The position numbers were made by a program, and so were the translations under genes. The notes under the pieces were generated by a model. It ran no database searches and was not told the origin of the DNA. It saw nothing but the letters and a program-made list of their open reading frames with translations. This document shows positions 24,490 through 31,698 of a stretch of DNA of 64,000 nt, in pieces. The stretch is from Gramella sp. MT6. GTDB taxonomy: Bacteria; Bacteroidota; Bacteroidia; Flavobacteriales; Flavobacteriaceae. Every line of letters starts with the position of its first letter. Positions within the stretch are counted from its first letter, which is position 1. The stretch covers positions 3,498,501-3,562,500 of the forward strand of contig NZ_CP048410.1 in the NCBI RefSeq assembly GCF_019357415.1. The letters are read 5' to 3'.

Positions 24490-25131
24490 ATGAGAAAGAT
24501 AATTCCCGTCATATTAGCGGTTCTAATTTATGGATGTAATACCCAAAAGGATATAATTGGAAATTATTGTAGCAGTTTCAACGGAGGATTTGATTCAAGT
24601 TGTTATTATTTCAAAGAAAATCAAACCTTTGAATATGAAACTGTTGGTGATCTTGGAACCTATATAAAAGGAAGTGGGAAATATGAAGTGGGAAACAAAA
24701 AAATAAAACTAGTTTTCAATTCAGAACCTACCATTCCAAAAACTCAAATTAGTAAAGTAGATATACCTGAAAAAAGTAAAGATTCTATTAATTTGAGGTT
24801 TGTAATTAAGGATGAAACTGGAAATAAACAATATGGAGCAATGGTTCTTCTTGCATCACAAGATTATAAAAACAAAAATTATTATTCTCCTGATGAAGAT
24901 TTGATAATAAATAAAGAAAGAAGTGATCAGTTTGAGAAAATTAAGATTATCAATGTTTTTTACGAACCTTTTACTTTTACTCAGAAATTGAATAAAAGTC
25001 AAGAAATAGAAATTATTCAAATTCCTGAACAACCGCATATTGTTTCTGACACAATAAGGTACTTAGATTTTAAAAAGCAAAATTCAAAAATAGTGTTGGA
25101 AAGCGGTAATATTGAGTTTAGTAAATCATAA
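24490..25131 (+). CDS. Cassette 9: lipoprotein of unknown function
   Basis: This protein of about 213 residues has a short signal peptide and lipobox (VLIYGC, Cys near 16), so it is probably an outer-membrane or periplasmic lipoprotein. The mature part is beta-rich, with a segment FKENQTFEYETVGDLGTYIKGS typical of small lipocalin-like or META-like beta proteins. No enzymatic motif is visible. It is the only gene of its cassette; ATG 24490 is preferred over a TTG at the boundary. The cassette start pairs with its own R'' at nine of eleven positions. Confidence 0.75.
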   Translation: MRKIIPVILAVLIYGCNTQKDIIGNYCSSFNGGFDSSCYYFKENQTFEYETVGDLGTYIKGSGKYEVGNKKIKLVFNSEPTIPKTQISKVDIPEKSKDSINLRFVIKDETGNKQYGAMVLLASQDYKNKNYYSPDEDLIINKERSDQFEKIKIINVFYEPFTFTQKLNKSQEIEIIQIPEQPHIVSDTIRYLDFKKQNSKIVLESGNIEFSKS

Positions 25132-25135
25132 CTAT

Positions 25136-25268
25136 TTCCAACAACAGTTCATCCCCAATAGACGGCAGCGTTAGAACGAAAACAATTAACTCGACCAATA
25201 AACTAATCCTAAGCCGACAAATCCGTGTCACCTAATCCACCAATTGGCGATAATCGGGACCGTTAGCT
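25136..25268 (+). repeat. attC9 (subfamily B, 133 bp)
   Basis: R'' TTCCAAC (25136-25142) and R' GTTAGCT (25262-25268) bound this site. The left half has CAATAGACGGCAGCGTTAG, then AACTCGACCAATAAACTAAT and the right arm TTGGCGATAATCGGG. Confidence 0.8.
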
Positions 25269-25292
25269 GTAATAATTCATAAAGTGGTAGAT

Positions 25293-25844
25293 ATGTACAA
25301 GGTCTTTATTCTTATATTCCTCTTGACAAGCATAAATTGTATTGCTCAAAAGGATTACCAGTTAAAATTGAAGGTGAGTGGAAATATGCCTGAATTTGAA
25401 TATATTTTTAATATTTATAGAAATAGTCAAAATACTAAAATCTGTTTTTCAGAATATACTGGGAAGGAAAAGTTTAGTAAAGCTGATAAGGAAAAAATAG
25501 AAGAATTGCGTAATAAAAAGGATCGTAAAGCATCTGATATGAAGGAATTAATGAATTTATACGATAATTCAAAAATCTTTACAAAAGAATGTTTTAATTA
25601 CTCAGTAGATGATTCAATTATTAAAATTAGCGATTCAATTATTCAATCAAAAGAAGATATCCTTTCAGAAATTAAAAGGAATAAAAATCGAGTTGTTCTT
25701 GATGCAATTCAATTTGAAGTCACTATGAGAAATAAAAATGGAGTTGAATATTCATATCATATTCATGCTCCAGATAACGAACATTACAAGTTATTCAGCC
25801 AATTTGTAAAGGAAAGTTCTAAAGAATTTGAGGTATTTCAATAG
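25293..25844 (+). CDS. Cassette 10: secreted protein of unknown function
   Basis: This protein of about 183 residues has a cleavable signal peptide (hydrophobic 5-16, ending near NCIAQ). The mature region is charged, partly helical (LRNKKDRKASDMKELMNLYDN) and unrecognised. A periplasmic or surface location is expected. I chose ATG 25293 over an in-frame GTG at 25284. It is the single gene of the cassette, which starts TTAGCTGTA; its R'' (25878) is complementary at most positions. Confidence 0.7.
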   Translation: MYKVFILIFLLTSINCIAQKDYQLKLKVSGNMPEFEYIFNIYRNSQNTKICFSEYTGKEKFSKADKEKIEELRNKKDRKASDMKELMNLYDNSKIFTKECFNYSVDDSIIKISDSIIQSKEDILSEIKRNKNRVVLDAIQFEVTMRNKNGVEYSYHIHAPDNEHYKLFSQFVKESSKEFEVFQ

Positions 25845-25877
25845 CAAGGAAAAATTTAGCATCGAATAAAATACTAC

Positions 25878-26022
25878 AGCCAATAACAGTTAACCGTCAA
25901 TAGACGGCAGCGTTAGAACGAAAACAATTAACTCGACCAACAAACCAATACCAAGCCGACTCCCGAAGCATCGCGACCTCATCCCCTACTCCGCCAACTG
26001 GCGATAACCGCGACTGTTGTAG
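25878..26022 (+). repeat. attC10 (subfamily B with internal insertion, 145 bp)
   Basis: R'' AGCCAAT (25878-25884) and R' GTTGTAG (26016-26022) bound this site. It shares TCAATAGACGGCAGCGTTAG with attC9 and the 11-base insertion with attC8. The right arm is TGGCGATAACCG. Confidence 0.8.
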
Positions 26023-26186
26023 TGCATTTTAAACAAAAAATCTCGGTTCAATAACTTAATCCAACAAATCATAACGTAGAAAGTTCTAAGACGCGAAGAA
26101 TACGAATGAAATATGCTGCTAATATTTTTATCAATATTTTAAAGCAACCTTTTAGGAAAAATTGAATCTTCTATAAAAGGAAAGCT

Positions 26187-26677
26187 ATGAAAAAAAGACT
26201 TACTATTTTACTGATAGGAATTTTAATTTCAAGCTGTTCTAACAATGATGATGACGGAATTGACTGCTCAATTTTTGACCCAGCAATTCTTGAATTGTAT
26301 ATTAGATTAGTTGATGAAAATGGTGATAATTTAATTGAAAATGGAACAATTGACCCTGAAAATATAACTGTTGAAGGAGACTTTTCAAATCCAGGCTTTC
26401 GATATATTCCGCCTAATGAGTTTGCAGAACCCGATGCGGACATTAGAAAGTACGATAATACTCTTTTTCTGTTTATTCCTAACCAACCAAAATTTGAATA
26501 CACAATATTTTTGAAAACTCGGCTTCGATCATTTTGGACTTTGATGCAAGGTTCGCTGAACTTCCTTGTGAAATATCTTATTTTATTCCGACTCAACTGA
26601 CTTATAATAACCAAAACGTGGAATCAGAAAATGCAGAAACTGATGAACTTATATTTTTGGCAGAAATTGAAATATAA
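26187..26677 (+). pseudogene. Cassette 11: lipoprotein gene with a frameshift
   Basis: The gene starts with a lipoprotein signal (MKKRLTILLIGILISSC, Cys near 17) and an Asp/Asn-rich linker (SNNDDDGIDC). Frame 1 keeps good composition to about FEYTIF at 26510; then a second frame continues with ENSASIILDFDARFAELP and ends at TAA 26675-26677. The break lies in a run of five T at 26508-26512; one more T would restore a single frame of about 163 residues. This may be genuine decay or a sequencing error in a homopolymer. As written, translation ends at 26600 with an altered tail. Unknown family. Confidence 0.75.
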
Positions 26678-26684
26678 AAACGCA

Positions 26685-26741
26685 CTACAACAAATCTGCG
26701 TCACCTATTCCGCCAACTTGCGATAATCGAGACCGTTCTAT
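26685..26741 (+). repeat. attC11 (truncated, 57 bp)
   Basis: R'' CTACAAC (26685-26691) is followed directly by AAATCTGCGTCACC and the right arm TTGCGATAATCG to R' GTTCTAT (26735-26741). The entire left arm and centre are missing. GCACTACAAC at 26682-26691 is still the exact complement of the cassette 11 start GTTGTAGTGC. Confidence 0.75.
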
Positions 26742-26753
26742 ATAAATTAAAAA

Positions 26754-27848
26754 ATGAATAAATTGAAACTTATATACCTGTTCTTAATATCATCTCTTTT
26801 GGTATTAAATAGTTGTTCTAAAGAAGATAACTCTACGGAAATAAATCATCCATTAGGTCTAACCTCATGGGAGCTGATTACAGAAATTGAAGGAGTAAAT
26901 ATCGATAAGGCTTTTCGGCTTCACATTGATGAAGACAAAGTACTTTGGGTAGGTACTTTCGGTAATGGGTTGATAAAAATTGAAGGTGATAATGTAACTC
27001 AATTGACAACGGAAAACTCTACAATACCTGATGACATAATCTATGCTATAGATTCAGATAATGACGGATTTGTTTGGGGAGGAACCGGAAATGGTTTATT
27101 TAAATACAAGGAAGATTTAACTGTATATAATTCAACTAACTCAGATATGATCCTGGACCATGCTCTCTGTATTGCTCTAGACAAAGCTAACAATGTATGG
27201 TTTGCAAACGGCAATTCTGAGGAGGGCGGTCTTATGAAATTTGATCAAACAGAAAATAATTGGCATCTATATACTCCTGACAATAGTGATATTCCTAATG
27301 GAATTGTAAAAGATGTTCATATTACCGAAGATGGAACAGTCTGGACTGCACACGGAATGGCAAATGGTGTAGGTGGAATCTGGAAAAAAAGTACTGATGG
27401 GCAGGAAAAGGTCTATAATACAGATAATTCTAATTTAAATTATAATTGGATAACAACCATAAAACATGATGAAGAAGGTAATATATGGGCGGGTACTGAT
27501 GCTGCTGTCTATTTGAATGGTGTAGATCTTCATGGAGGAATACAAATTTTAATGAACGACGAATTCATTGACCATAATCCCGCAAACTCAGGCGGAACAA
27601 CAAACAGAGTTACCGCTATGGAGTTTGATTGTAATGGGAATCTTTGGGTCGCCACCTCTGTGGATGCACCAACATTTAATTTAGAACATGAATTATCTGT
27701 TTACAATGGAGAGAAATGGTTTGTACTATCCAATGAAATTGAAAATTTTCCTAATTTATACATTAGTGATATAGAAGTTGACGGAGATACAGTATGGATT
27801 TCTGCACCCGATTATGGTCTTATAAAAATAAGCTTAGAATGTGATTGA
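26754..27848 (+). CDS. Cassette 12: two-component-regulator-propeller-like lipoprotein
   Basis: This 364-residue protein has a lipobox (LVLNSC, Cys near 21) and five or more repeats of about 45-50 residues with W-[VA]-G-T/G-x-G-x-G-L motifs (LWVGTFGNGLIKIEG, VWGGTGNGLFKYKE, IWAGTDAAVYLNG, LWVATSVD). These are seven-bladed beta-propeller repeats of the ligand-sensing type found in hybrid two-component systems. Here no membrane helix or kinase domain follows, so it is a free surface or periplasmic propeller, possibly glycan-binding. It is the only gene of its cassette. Confidence 0.8.
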   Translation: MNKLKLIYLFLISSLLVLNSCSKEDNSTEINHPLGLTSWELITEIEGVNIDKAFRLHIDEDKVLWVGTFGNGLIKIEGDNVTQLTTENSTIPDDIIYAIDSDNDGFVWGGTGNGLFKYKEDLTVYNSTNSDMILDHALCIALDKANNVWFANGNSEEGGLMKFDQTENNWHLYTPDNSDIPNGIVKDVHITEDGTVWTAHGMANGVGGIWKKSTDGQEKVYNTDNSNLNYNWITTIKHDEEGNIWAGTDAAVYLNGVDLHGGIQILMNDEFIDHNPANSGGTTNRVTAMEFDCNGNLWVATSVDAPTFNLEHELSVYNGEKWFVLSNEIENFPNLYISDIEVDGDTVWISAPDYGLIKISLECD

Positions 27849-27856
27849 AGATCTAC

Positions 27857-27989
27857 AGAGAACAACGATACATCGCAAATAACGGGTATTGCAGAAAAAG
27901 CGTAAATTTAGATATTAAGATGGAAAATGGTTAAGCAGACAAGTCCGCGTCCCTACTCTTGCAAATTGCAATAACCGCAACCGTTAGGC
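27857..27989 (+). repeat. attC12 (subfamily A, 133 bp)
   Basis: R'' AGAGAAC (27857-27863) and R' GTTAGGC (27983-27989) bound this site. The left arm reads CGATACATCGCAA and the right arm TTGCAATAACCG, slightly decayed. The R' is identical to the attI-like GTTAGGC at 14200. Confidence 0.8.
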
Positions 27990-28009
27990 ACAATTAAAAA
28001 CAGCGTATT

Positions 28010-28918
28010 ATGAATAGGACCATTCTTGTCGTACTTGCTTTCTCATTACAGTTGTCGCTTGCATTCTCTCAGACTAAAATTATTGACATGCACGTTCATT
28101 CTTATTCAGAAAATGATTTTGGTGAGCGTGAACCAACAAACGATTACTATGGAATAAAAGGCTCTGCAAGTGCAGAAGCACATCGGGCCGAGACTTTTGC
28201 AGCATTTAAAAAATGGAATATTGTGAAGGCTATGGTAAGTGGCAATCCTCAAAGTGTGGAAGAATGGGCCGCAAAGGATAGCGCTAATCGAGTAATAAGG
28301 GGAATCTTAATTTTTTCTCCCGATGATTATGGCTTGGACAGTAGTAAGTTTGAGCAAATGGTAAAGGACAAAAAAATTGAAGTCTTTGGAGAAGTTGGGC
28401 CATATTATAGTGGTACAACACTTAGCGATTCTATTTGGCAGCCCTATTTACGTATTTGTGAAAAGTATGATATTCCTGTTGCCGTTCATACAGGTGGAGG
28501 CGACCCAGGTGGAACATATTCATGGGCTCCTAAAGCAAGGTTGAAATTGGGTGACCCCTATTTGATTGAAGATGTTTTGGTAAAATACCCAAAACTAAGA
28601 ATTTATTTGATGCATAACGGTGGGGAAGAATGGCACGAACATACTTTGCGACTCATGGCTTATTATCCCCAATTATACACTGATATAGCTGTTATGCTAT
28701 GGGTTGAGCCAAATACCCAGCGAACTGTAACAGAATTTCTGAAGAACGCAAAACACGCAGGTTATTTAGACAGAGTGATGTTTGGGTCAGACCAAATGGT
28801 TTGGCCATATGCTATTGAAAAATCAATTACTTTTCTTAATAGTCTGGATTTTCTTACTGATAAAGAAAGGGAAGGTATCTTCTATGACAATGCTGCAAGA
28901 TTTTTAAAATTGAATTAA
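28010..28918 (+). CDS. Cassette 13: secreted amidohydrolase-2 family protein
   Basis: This 302-residue protein has a signal peptide (cleavage near residue 20, AFS-QT) and an amidohydrolase-2 TIM-barrel. Metal ligands are visible: His28 and His30 (DMHVH), the His in VAVHTGGGDPGG, the His in LMHNGGEEWHEH, and the C-terminal Asp in FGSDQMVWP. The family hydrolyses or decarboxylates lactones and aromatic acids. The export signal and the cassette location suggest a periplasmic accessory enzyme; the substrate is unknown. It is longer than most cassette genes here and looks intact. Confidence 0.82.
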   Translation: MNRTILVVLAFSLQLSLAFSQTKIIDMHVHSYSENDFGEREPTNDYYGIKGSASAEAHRAETFAAFKKWNIVKAMVSGNPQSVEEWAAKDSANRVIRGILIFSPDDYGLDSSKFEQMVKDKKIEVFGEVGPYYSGTTLSDSIWQPYLRICEKYDIPVAVHTGGGDPGGTYSWAPKARLKLGDPYLIEDVLVKYPKLRIYLMHNGGEEWHEHTLRLMAYYPQLYTDIAVMLWVEPNTQRTVTEFLKNAKHAGYLDRVMFGSDQMVWPYAIEKSITFLNSLDFLTDKEREGIFYDNAARFLKLN

Positions 28919-28922
28919 CTGT

Positions 28923-29048
28923 ACCTTAGAGCAATTCATCTCAAAATCAGGGTATAGTAGAAAAAGTGTAATTTTATTAATCAAGAAAGAAATGGTTAAT
29001 CCAACAAGTCCACATCCCTACTCCTCGACTTTTAAATAACCTTAGCTT
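28923..29048 (+). repeat. attC13 (subfamily A, decaying)
   Basis: ACCTTAG (28923-28929) stands for R'' and CTTAGCT (29042-29048) for R'. The body keeps AATTCATCTCAAAATCAGGG and AAAAGTGTAATTTTATTAA, but the right arm has changed to CGACTTTTAAATAACC and no longer pairs. Confidence 0.7.
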
Positions 29049-29077
29049 CTGGAAAAACTTCAAATGAAATTTTATCA

Positions 29078-29938
29078 ATGAAATTTAACCCTCTAATAGT
29101 TCTCTTAATTTTAGTATTTAATCAAAAATGTTATTCTCAAGCAAATAGAACTTCAGATTCAAAAGAATTCTTTTATAACATAAGTATCGGTGCAGTAATT
29201 GGAACTATAGGGGCAATAATTAATAAAGAACCTGATCAAGGATTTGGAAAAACTTTACTTAAGGGATCTTCCCAAGGAGCTTTAGGAGGTTATATTACAT
29301 TTGAAAGTAAAAGACTAATTCGCCTAGCACAAAGACAAGAAGATTGGAAAATATATTGGGCTGCAAAATTGATAAATGCTGGTGGTGTTTCCATTAAAGA
29401 AAATGCAGCCTTAAACAAAGATTTTTGGAAAAAATGGCATATAAATATTGGTTTTAGTAGAATTGAATTTGATTTAGAGAATAAATTTAAAGTTCAATAT
29501 AAAGTTATGCCTGTTGCATTGGTGTATACAATTGGAATTGCTTCTCAAACAAAATTTGAATTTGAGAAAACATTAAAAACAGGTGAATTTATATTTTCGA
29601 GTGACACCGATAGATTTGTAGAAACTAATTCAGTAGGAATTGCTTTTCCTGGGAATATAGTTATGTACGAACCTAATAAAGATAGTTTTAGCACTTTATC
29701 TCATGAAATAATACATCTTTATCAATACAATGATTTCTCTCAGTTAGAAGTTCTTTTAGATAAACCACTGAATAGGATTAATTCAAGAAACAATCTATTT
29801 AGTGAGATTAATAAGTATATACATTATGATTTACGCTATATACCAAATAATATAGTTTATTGGATCGAAATGAATAATTCAGATTATTATGCGAATTTTT
29901 TAGAAAGAGAAGCAGGATATTATGCTGACAGTTTCTGA
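29078..29938 (+). CDS. Cassette 14: secreted protein with HEIIH metalloprotease motif
   Basis: This 286-residue protein has a signal peptide (cleavage near residue 20, CYS-QA) and a motif SHEIIHLYQY near residue 210, an HExxH zinc-site pattern. A glycine-rich segment (GAVIGTIGAII) lies near residue 32. I do not recognise the family; the third zinc ligand may be the Glu in FLEREAGYYAD near the C-terminus, a pattern also seen in conserved Bacteroidota beta-barrel-like proteins. It is the only gene in its cassette. Peptidase activity is inference only. Confidence 0.65.
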   Translation: MKFNPLIVLLILVFNQKCYSQANRTSDSKEFFYNISIGAVIGTIGAIINKEPDQGFGKTLLKGSSQGALGGYITFESKRLIRLAQRQEDWKIYWAAKLINAGGVSIKENAALNKDFWKKWHINIGFSRIEFDLENKFKVQYKVMPVALVYTIGIASQTKFEFEKTLKTGEFIFSSDTDRFVETNSVGIAFPGNIVMYEPNKDSFSTLSHEIIHLYQYNDFSQLEVLLDKPLNRINSRNNLFSEINKYIHYDLRYIPNNIVYWIEMNNSDYYANFLEREAGYYADSF

Positions 29939-29964
29939 AGCGATTATTTGAGGTAGAGATCATT

Positions 29965-30096
29965 TACCAAGAGCAATTCATCTCAAATTACGGGTATTGA
30001 AGAATAGTGTAATTTTAGAAACCAAGTAAGAAAGTAGTAATACTGACAAGTCCAGATCCATACTCCGCCTACTGCCTATAACCGGGACCATTGACC
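29965..30096 (+). repeat. attC14 (subfamily A, decaying)
   Basis: TACCAAG (29965-29971) stands for R'' and ATTGACC (30090-30096) for R'. The body keeps CAATTCATCTCAAATTACGG, GTGTAATTTTAGAAACCAAG and the ACTCCGCCTACTGCCTATAA stretch, which still resembles the right arm. Confidence 0.7.
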
Positions 30097-30119
30097 AAAA
30101 CTTTCATAAAAATTAGAAT

Positions 30120-30842
30120 ATGAATGAAATAATAGATTTAAGTCAGGAAATATATGAAGGTATGCCAGTTTATAAAGACCTTCCTCAGGTTAAAATGACC
30201 ATTCATAATTCTCATGAAGAATGGAATAGAATTAAAAACCCTACAACTATAACGCCTGCAGTCCATAAATTAGAATTAGGAGAACATACAGGAACTCATG
30301 TAGATGCCATTAACCATATGGAGATCCAGCATAAAGGAAAATCCATCGAAAAAATGCCTCTCTCTATGTTCTATACGGAAGGCGTATGTCTCGATTTTTC
30401 AAATAAAAGCCTAAGAGAATTAATTGAACCTGAGGAAATAGAACTTGCTTGCTTAAAAGCCAATTTGGAAATAAAAGAAGGTGATACTGTTTTACTTTAT
30501 ACAGATCATTACCGAAAACACTTTAACACAGAGAACTGGGGAAATGGACCTGGAATATCAATTTCGTGTGCAAGATGGTTAGGAGAAAAGAAAATAGCTG
30601 GATTTGGAGTAGAAACAATGTCTCCCGGAGTTTCAGGAATATCAAATAGAGAGGTCCATCATATTTGTGGAGAGATGAATTTTACTCACTACGAAAATTT
30701 GATAAATCTTCATAGTTTGATAGGAAGGGGTAGATTTCGATTTATAGGATTACCGCTCAAAATTCGTGGAGGTACCGGTTACCCCTGTGAGAGCTGTTGC
30801 GGTTTTCGAAAACAAGTAAAAAATTTGGGGCAATACGTTTAA
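30120..30842 (+). CDS. Cassette 15: cyclase / kynurenine formamidase-like hydrolase
   Basis: This 240-residue protein of the cyclase superfamily opens with IDLSQEIYEGMPVY and carries the zinc motif HTGTHVDAINHM (HxGTHxD) near residue 59, as in kynurenine formamidases and isatin hydrolases. It has no signal peptide. The C-terminus ends in a Cys cluster (YPCESCCGF), which is unusual. The reaction is probably metal-dependent hydrolysis of an amide or lactam; the substrate is unknown. It is the last cassette gene with a recognisable upstream attC. Confidence 0.8.
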   Translation: MNEIIDLSQEIYEGMPVYKDLPQVKMTIHNSHEEWNRIKNPTTITPAVHKLELGEHTGTHVDAINHMEIQHKGKSIEKMPLSMFYTEGVCLDFSNKSLRELIEPEEIELACLKANLEIKEGDTVLLYTDHYRKHFNTENWGNGPGISISCARWLGEKKIAGFGVETMSPGVSGISNREVHHICGEMNFTHYENLINLHSLIGRGRFRFIGLPLKIRGGTGYPCESCCGFRKQVKNLGQYV

Positions 30843-30843
30843 C

Positions 30844-30890
30844 CTATAACAGGCGGCACAGTTAGATAGAAGATAATTAACTTGAAAGTC
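30844..30890 (+). repeat. attC15 remnant (subfamily B)
   Basis: CTATAACAGGCGGCACAGTT and AGATAGAAGATAATTAACTT match the left half of subfamily B (AATAGACGGCAGCGTTAG, AAAACAATTAACTCGA). No clear right arm follows, though 30905-30970 keeps weak similarity. It marks the degraded distal end of the array. Confidence 0.6.
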
Positions 30891-30972
30891 GAAGCAGGTC
30901 TTAAAACGTTGACGAAGTTTCGGGATTGCACGACCCATTATGGCAATTGCAATACAGGCTATGATCCTTACT

Positions 30973-31598
30973 ATGAAAATAGCACCTATAATAACTTTAC
31001 TCATTTCAGTTAATTTTTTAAGCGGACAAAATCTGCAAGGAAAATGGCTTTTGATTAAGCTTGGAAATACCTATTCTATTCCTACGAATATGATAATGGA
31101 GATTAAGAATGATTCCCATATCTACTATAACTTTGATAAGGAATATAGTGCCCGGGAAATAAAAATAAATCCCGATAAGACATTATCTGGTTCCAGTTCT
31201 ATTAAGGAAATCAGTTTTATAAATCAGAATAGATTAAAGTTAACCAGAAACGGGATTAGGAATGGAAAAGATTTAGTTTTCCATGAAGAAAATGTGCGAC
31301 TAATACAAACAAATACAGAACTCTCGTCTGGTGAAATTGAAAATATCAGATTTAAATTTGACTATAATAATAATCGGTTAAAAGTAAAGTTTAATGAAGA
31401 ACTAACAGATCTAAAGATCTTGAAAAAGGTCGGGAAAGAATGTTACTGGAAAAAATTGATTCGACCTATTTTGTATCTATTTATAAGGCAGGAGCAAGAA
31501 AAAATATTATTCCTATTGAAAAGGTACCTGAAAATACGATGGTTCTATATGGAACTCCAGAAAAACCAAATAAAATACATGGAAGTAGAATTGACTAA
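30973..31598 (+). pseudogene. Secreted hypothetical protein gene with a frameshift
   Basis: The ATG at 30973 starts a signal peptide (MKIAPIITLLISVNFLSGQ). The mature part begins NLQGKWLLIKLGNTYSI, similar in character to lipocalin-like secreted proteins. The composition is good until about 31420; then another frame carries EKIDSTYFVSIYKAGARKN and ends at TAA 31596-31598. The break is near a run of five A at 31423-31427; one more A would restore a protein of about 208 residues. As written, the frame runs on to 31629 with an atypical tail. True decay or a homopolymer error are both possible. It lies just past the last attC remnant. Confidence 0.65.
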
Positions 31599-31620
31599 AA
31601 ACCTACCAGAACTCTTATTT

Positions 31621-31659
31621 ATCCTGTGATTTGATTGGTTCAAATCACAGGATTTTTTA
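31621..31659 (+). terminator. Strong intrinsic terminator at the array end
   Basis: The arms CCTGTGATTTGA (31623-31634) and TCAAATCACAGG (31640-31651) pair perfectly over 12 bases with a 5-base loop, followed by a run of six T. It ends + strand transcription leaving the cassette region before the convergent dsbD operon. Confidence 0.88.
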
Positions 31660-31698
31660 CATCATTCATTATCAATAAATCTTGATCTCAATCTATCT

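Larger units (their letters stand above)
14201..30890 (+). mobile_element. Integron-like gene cassette array (about 15 cassettes)
   Basis: The array contains units beginning TTRRRY and ending in an attC-like imperfect palindrome. Approximate cassettes: c1 14201-15028, c2 15029-15713, c3 15714-16453, c4 16454-19001 (with IS110 insertion), c5 19002-19564, c6 19565-20139, c7 20140-20965, c8 20966-24474, c9 24475-25262, c10 25263-26016, c11 26017-26735, c12 26736-27983, c13 27984-29042, c14 29043-30090, c15 30091 to about 30890. Nearly all genes point away from the recombinase, one per cassette, except c8 with five. The cassette genes look richer in A+T than the flanking chromosome and unrelated to one another. 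The distal sites are degenerate. Confidence 0.85.

Noticed and set aside
14901..30096. Possible CRISPR array because of regularly recurring repeats
   Set aside because: The repeats are 57-145 bp, imperfect, separated by whole genes, and have integron-type boundary boxes; no cas genes are present.
14901..30096. Possible MITE or REP-type dispersed repeat family
   Set aside because: The repeats all point the same way, fall between single genes, and the outer boxes pair with the cassette starts, which a transposed repeat would not do.
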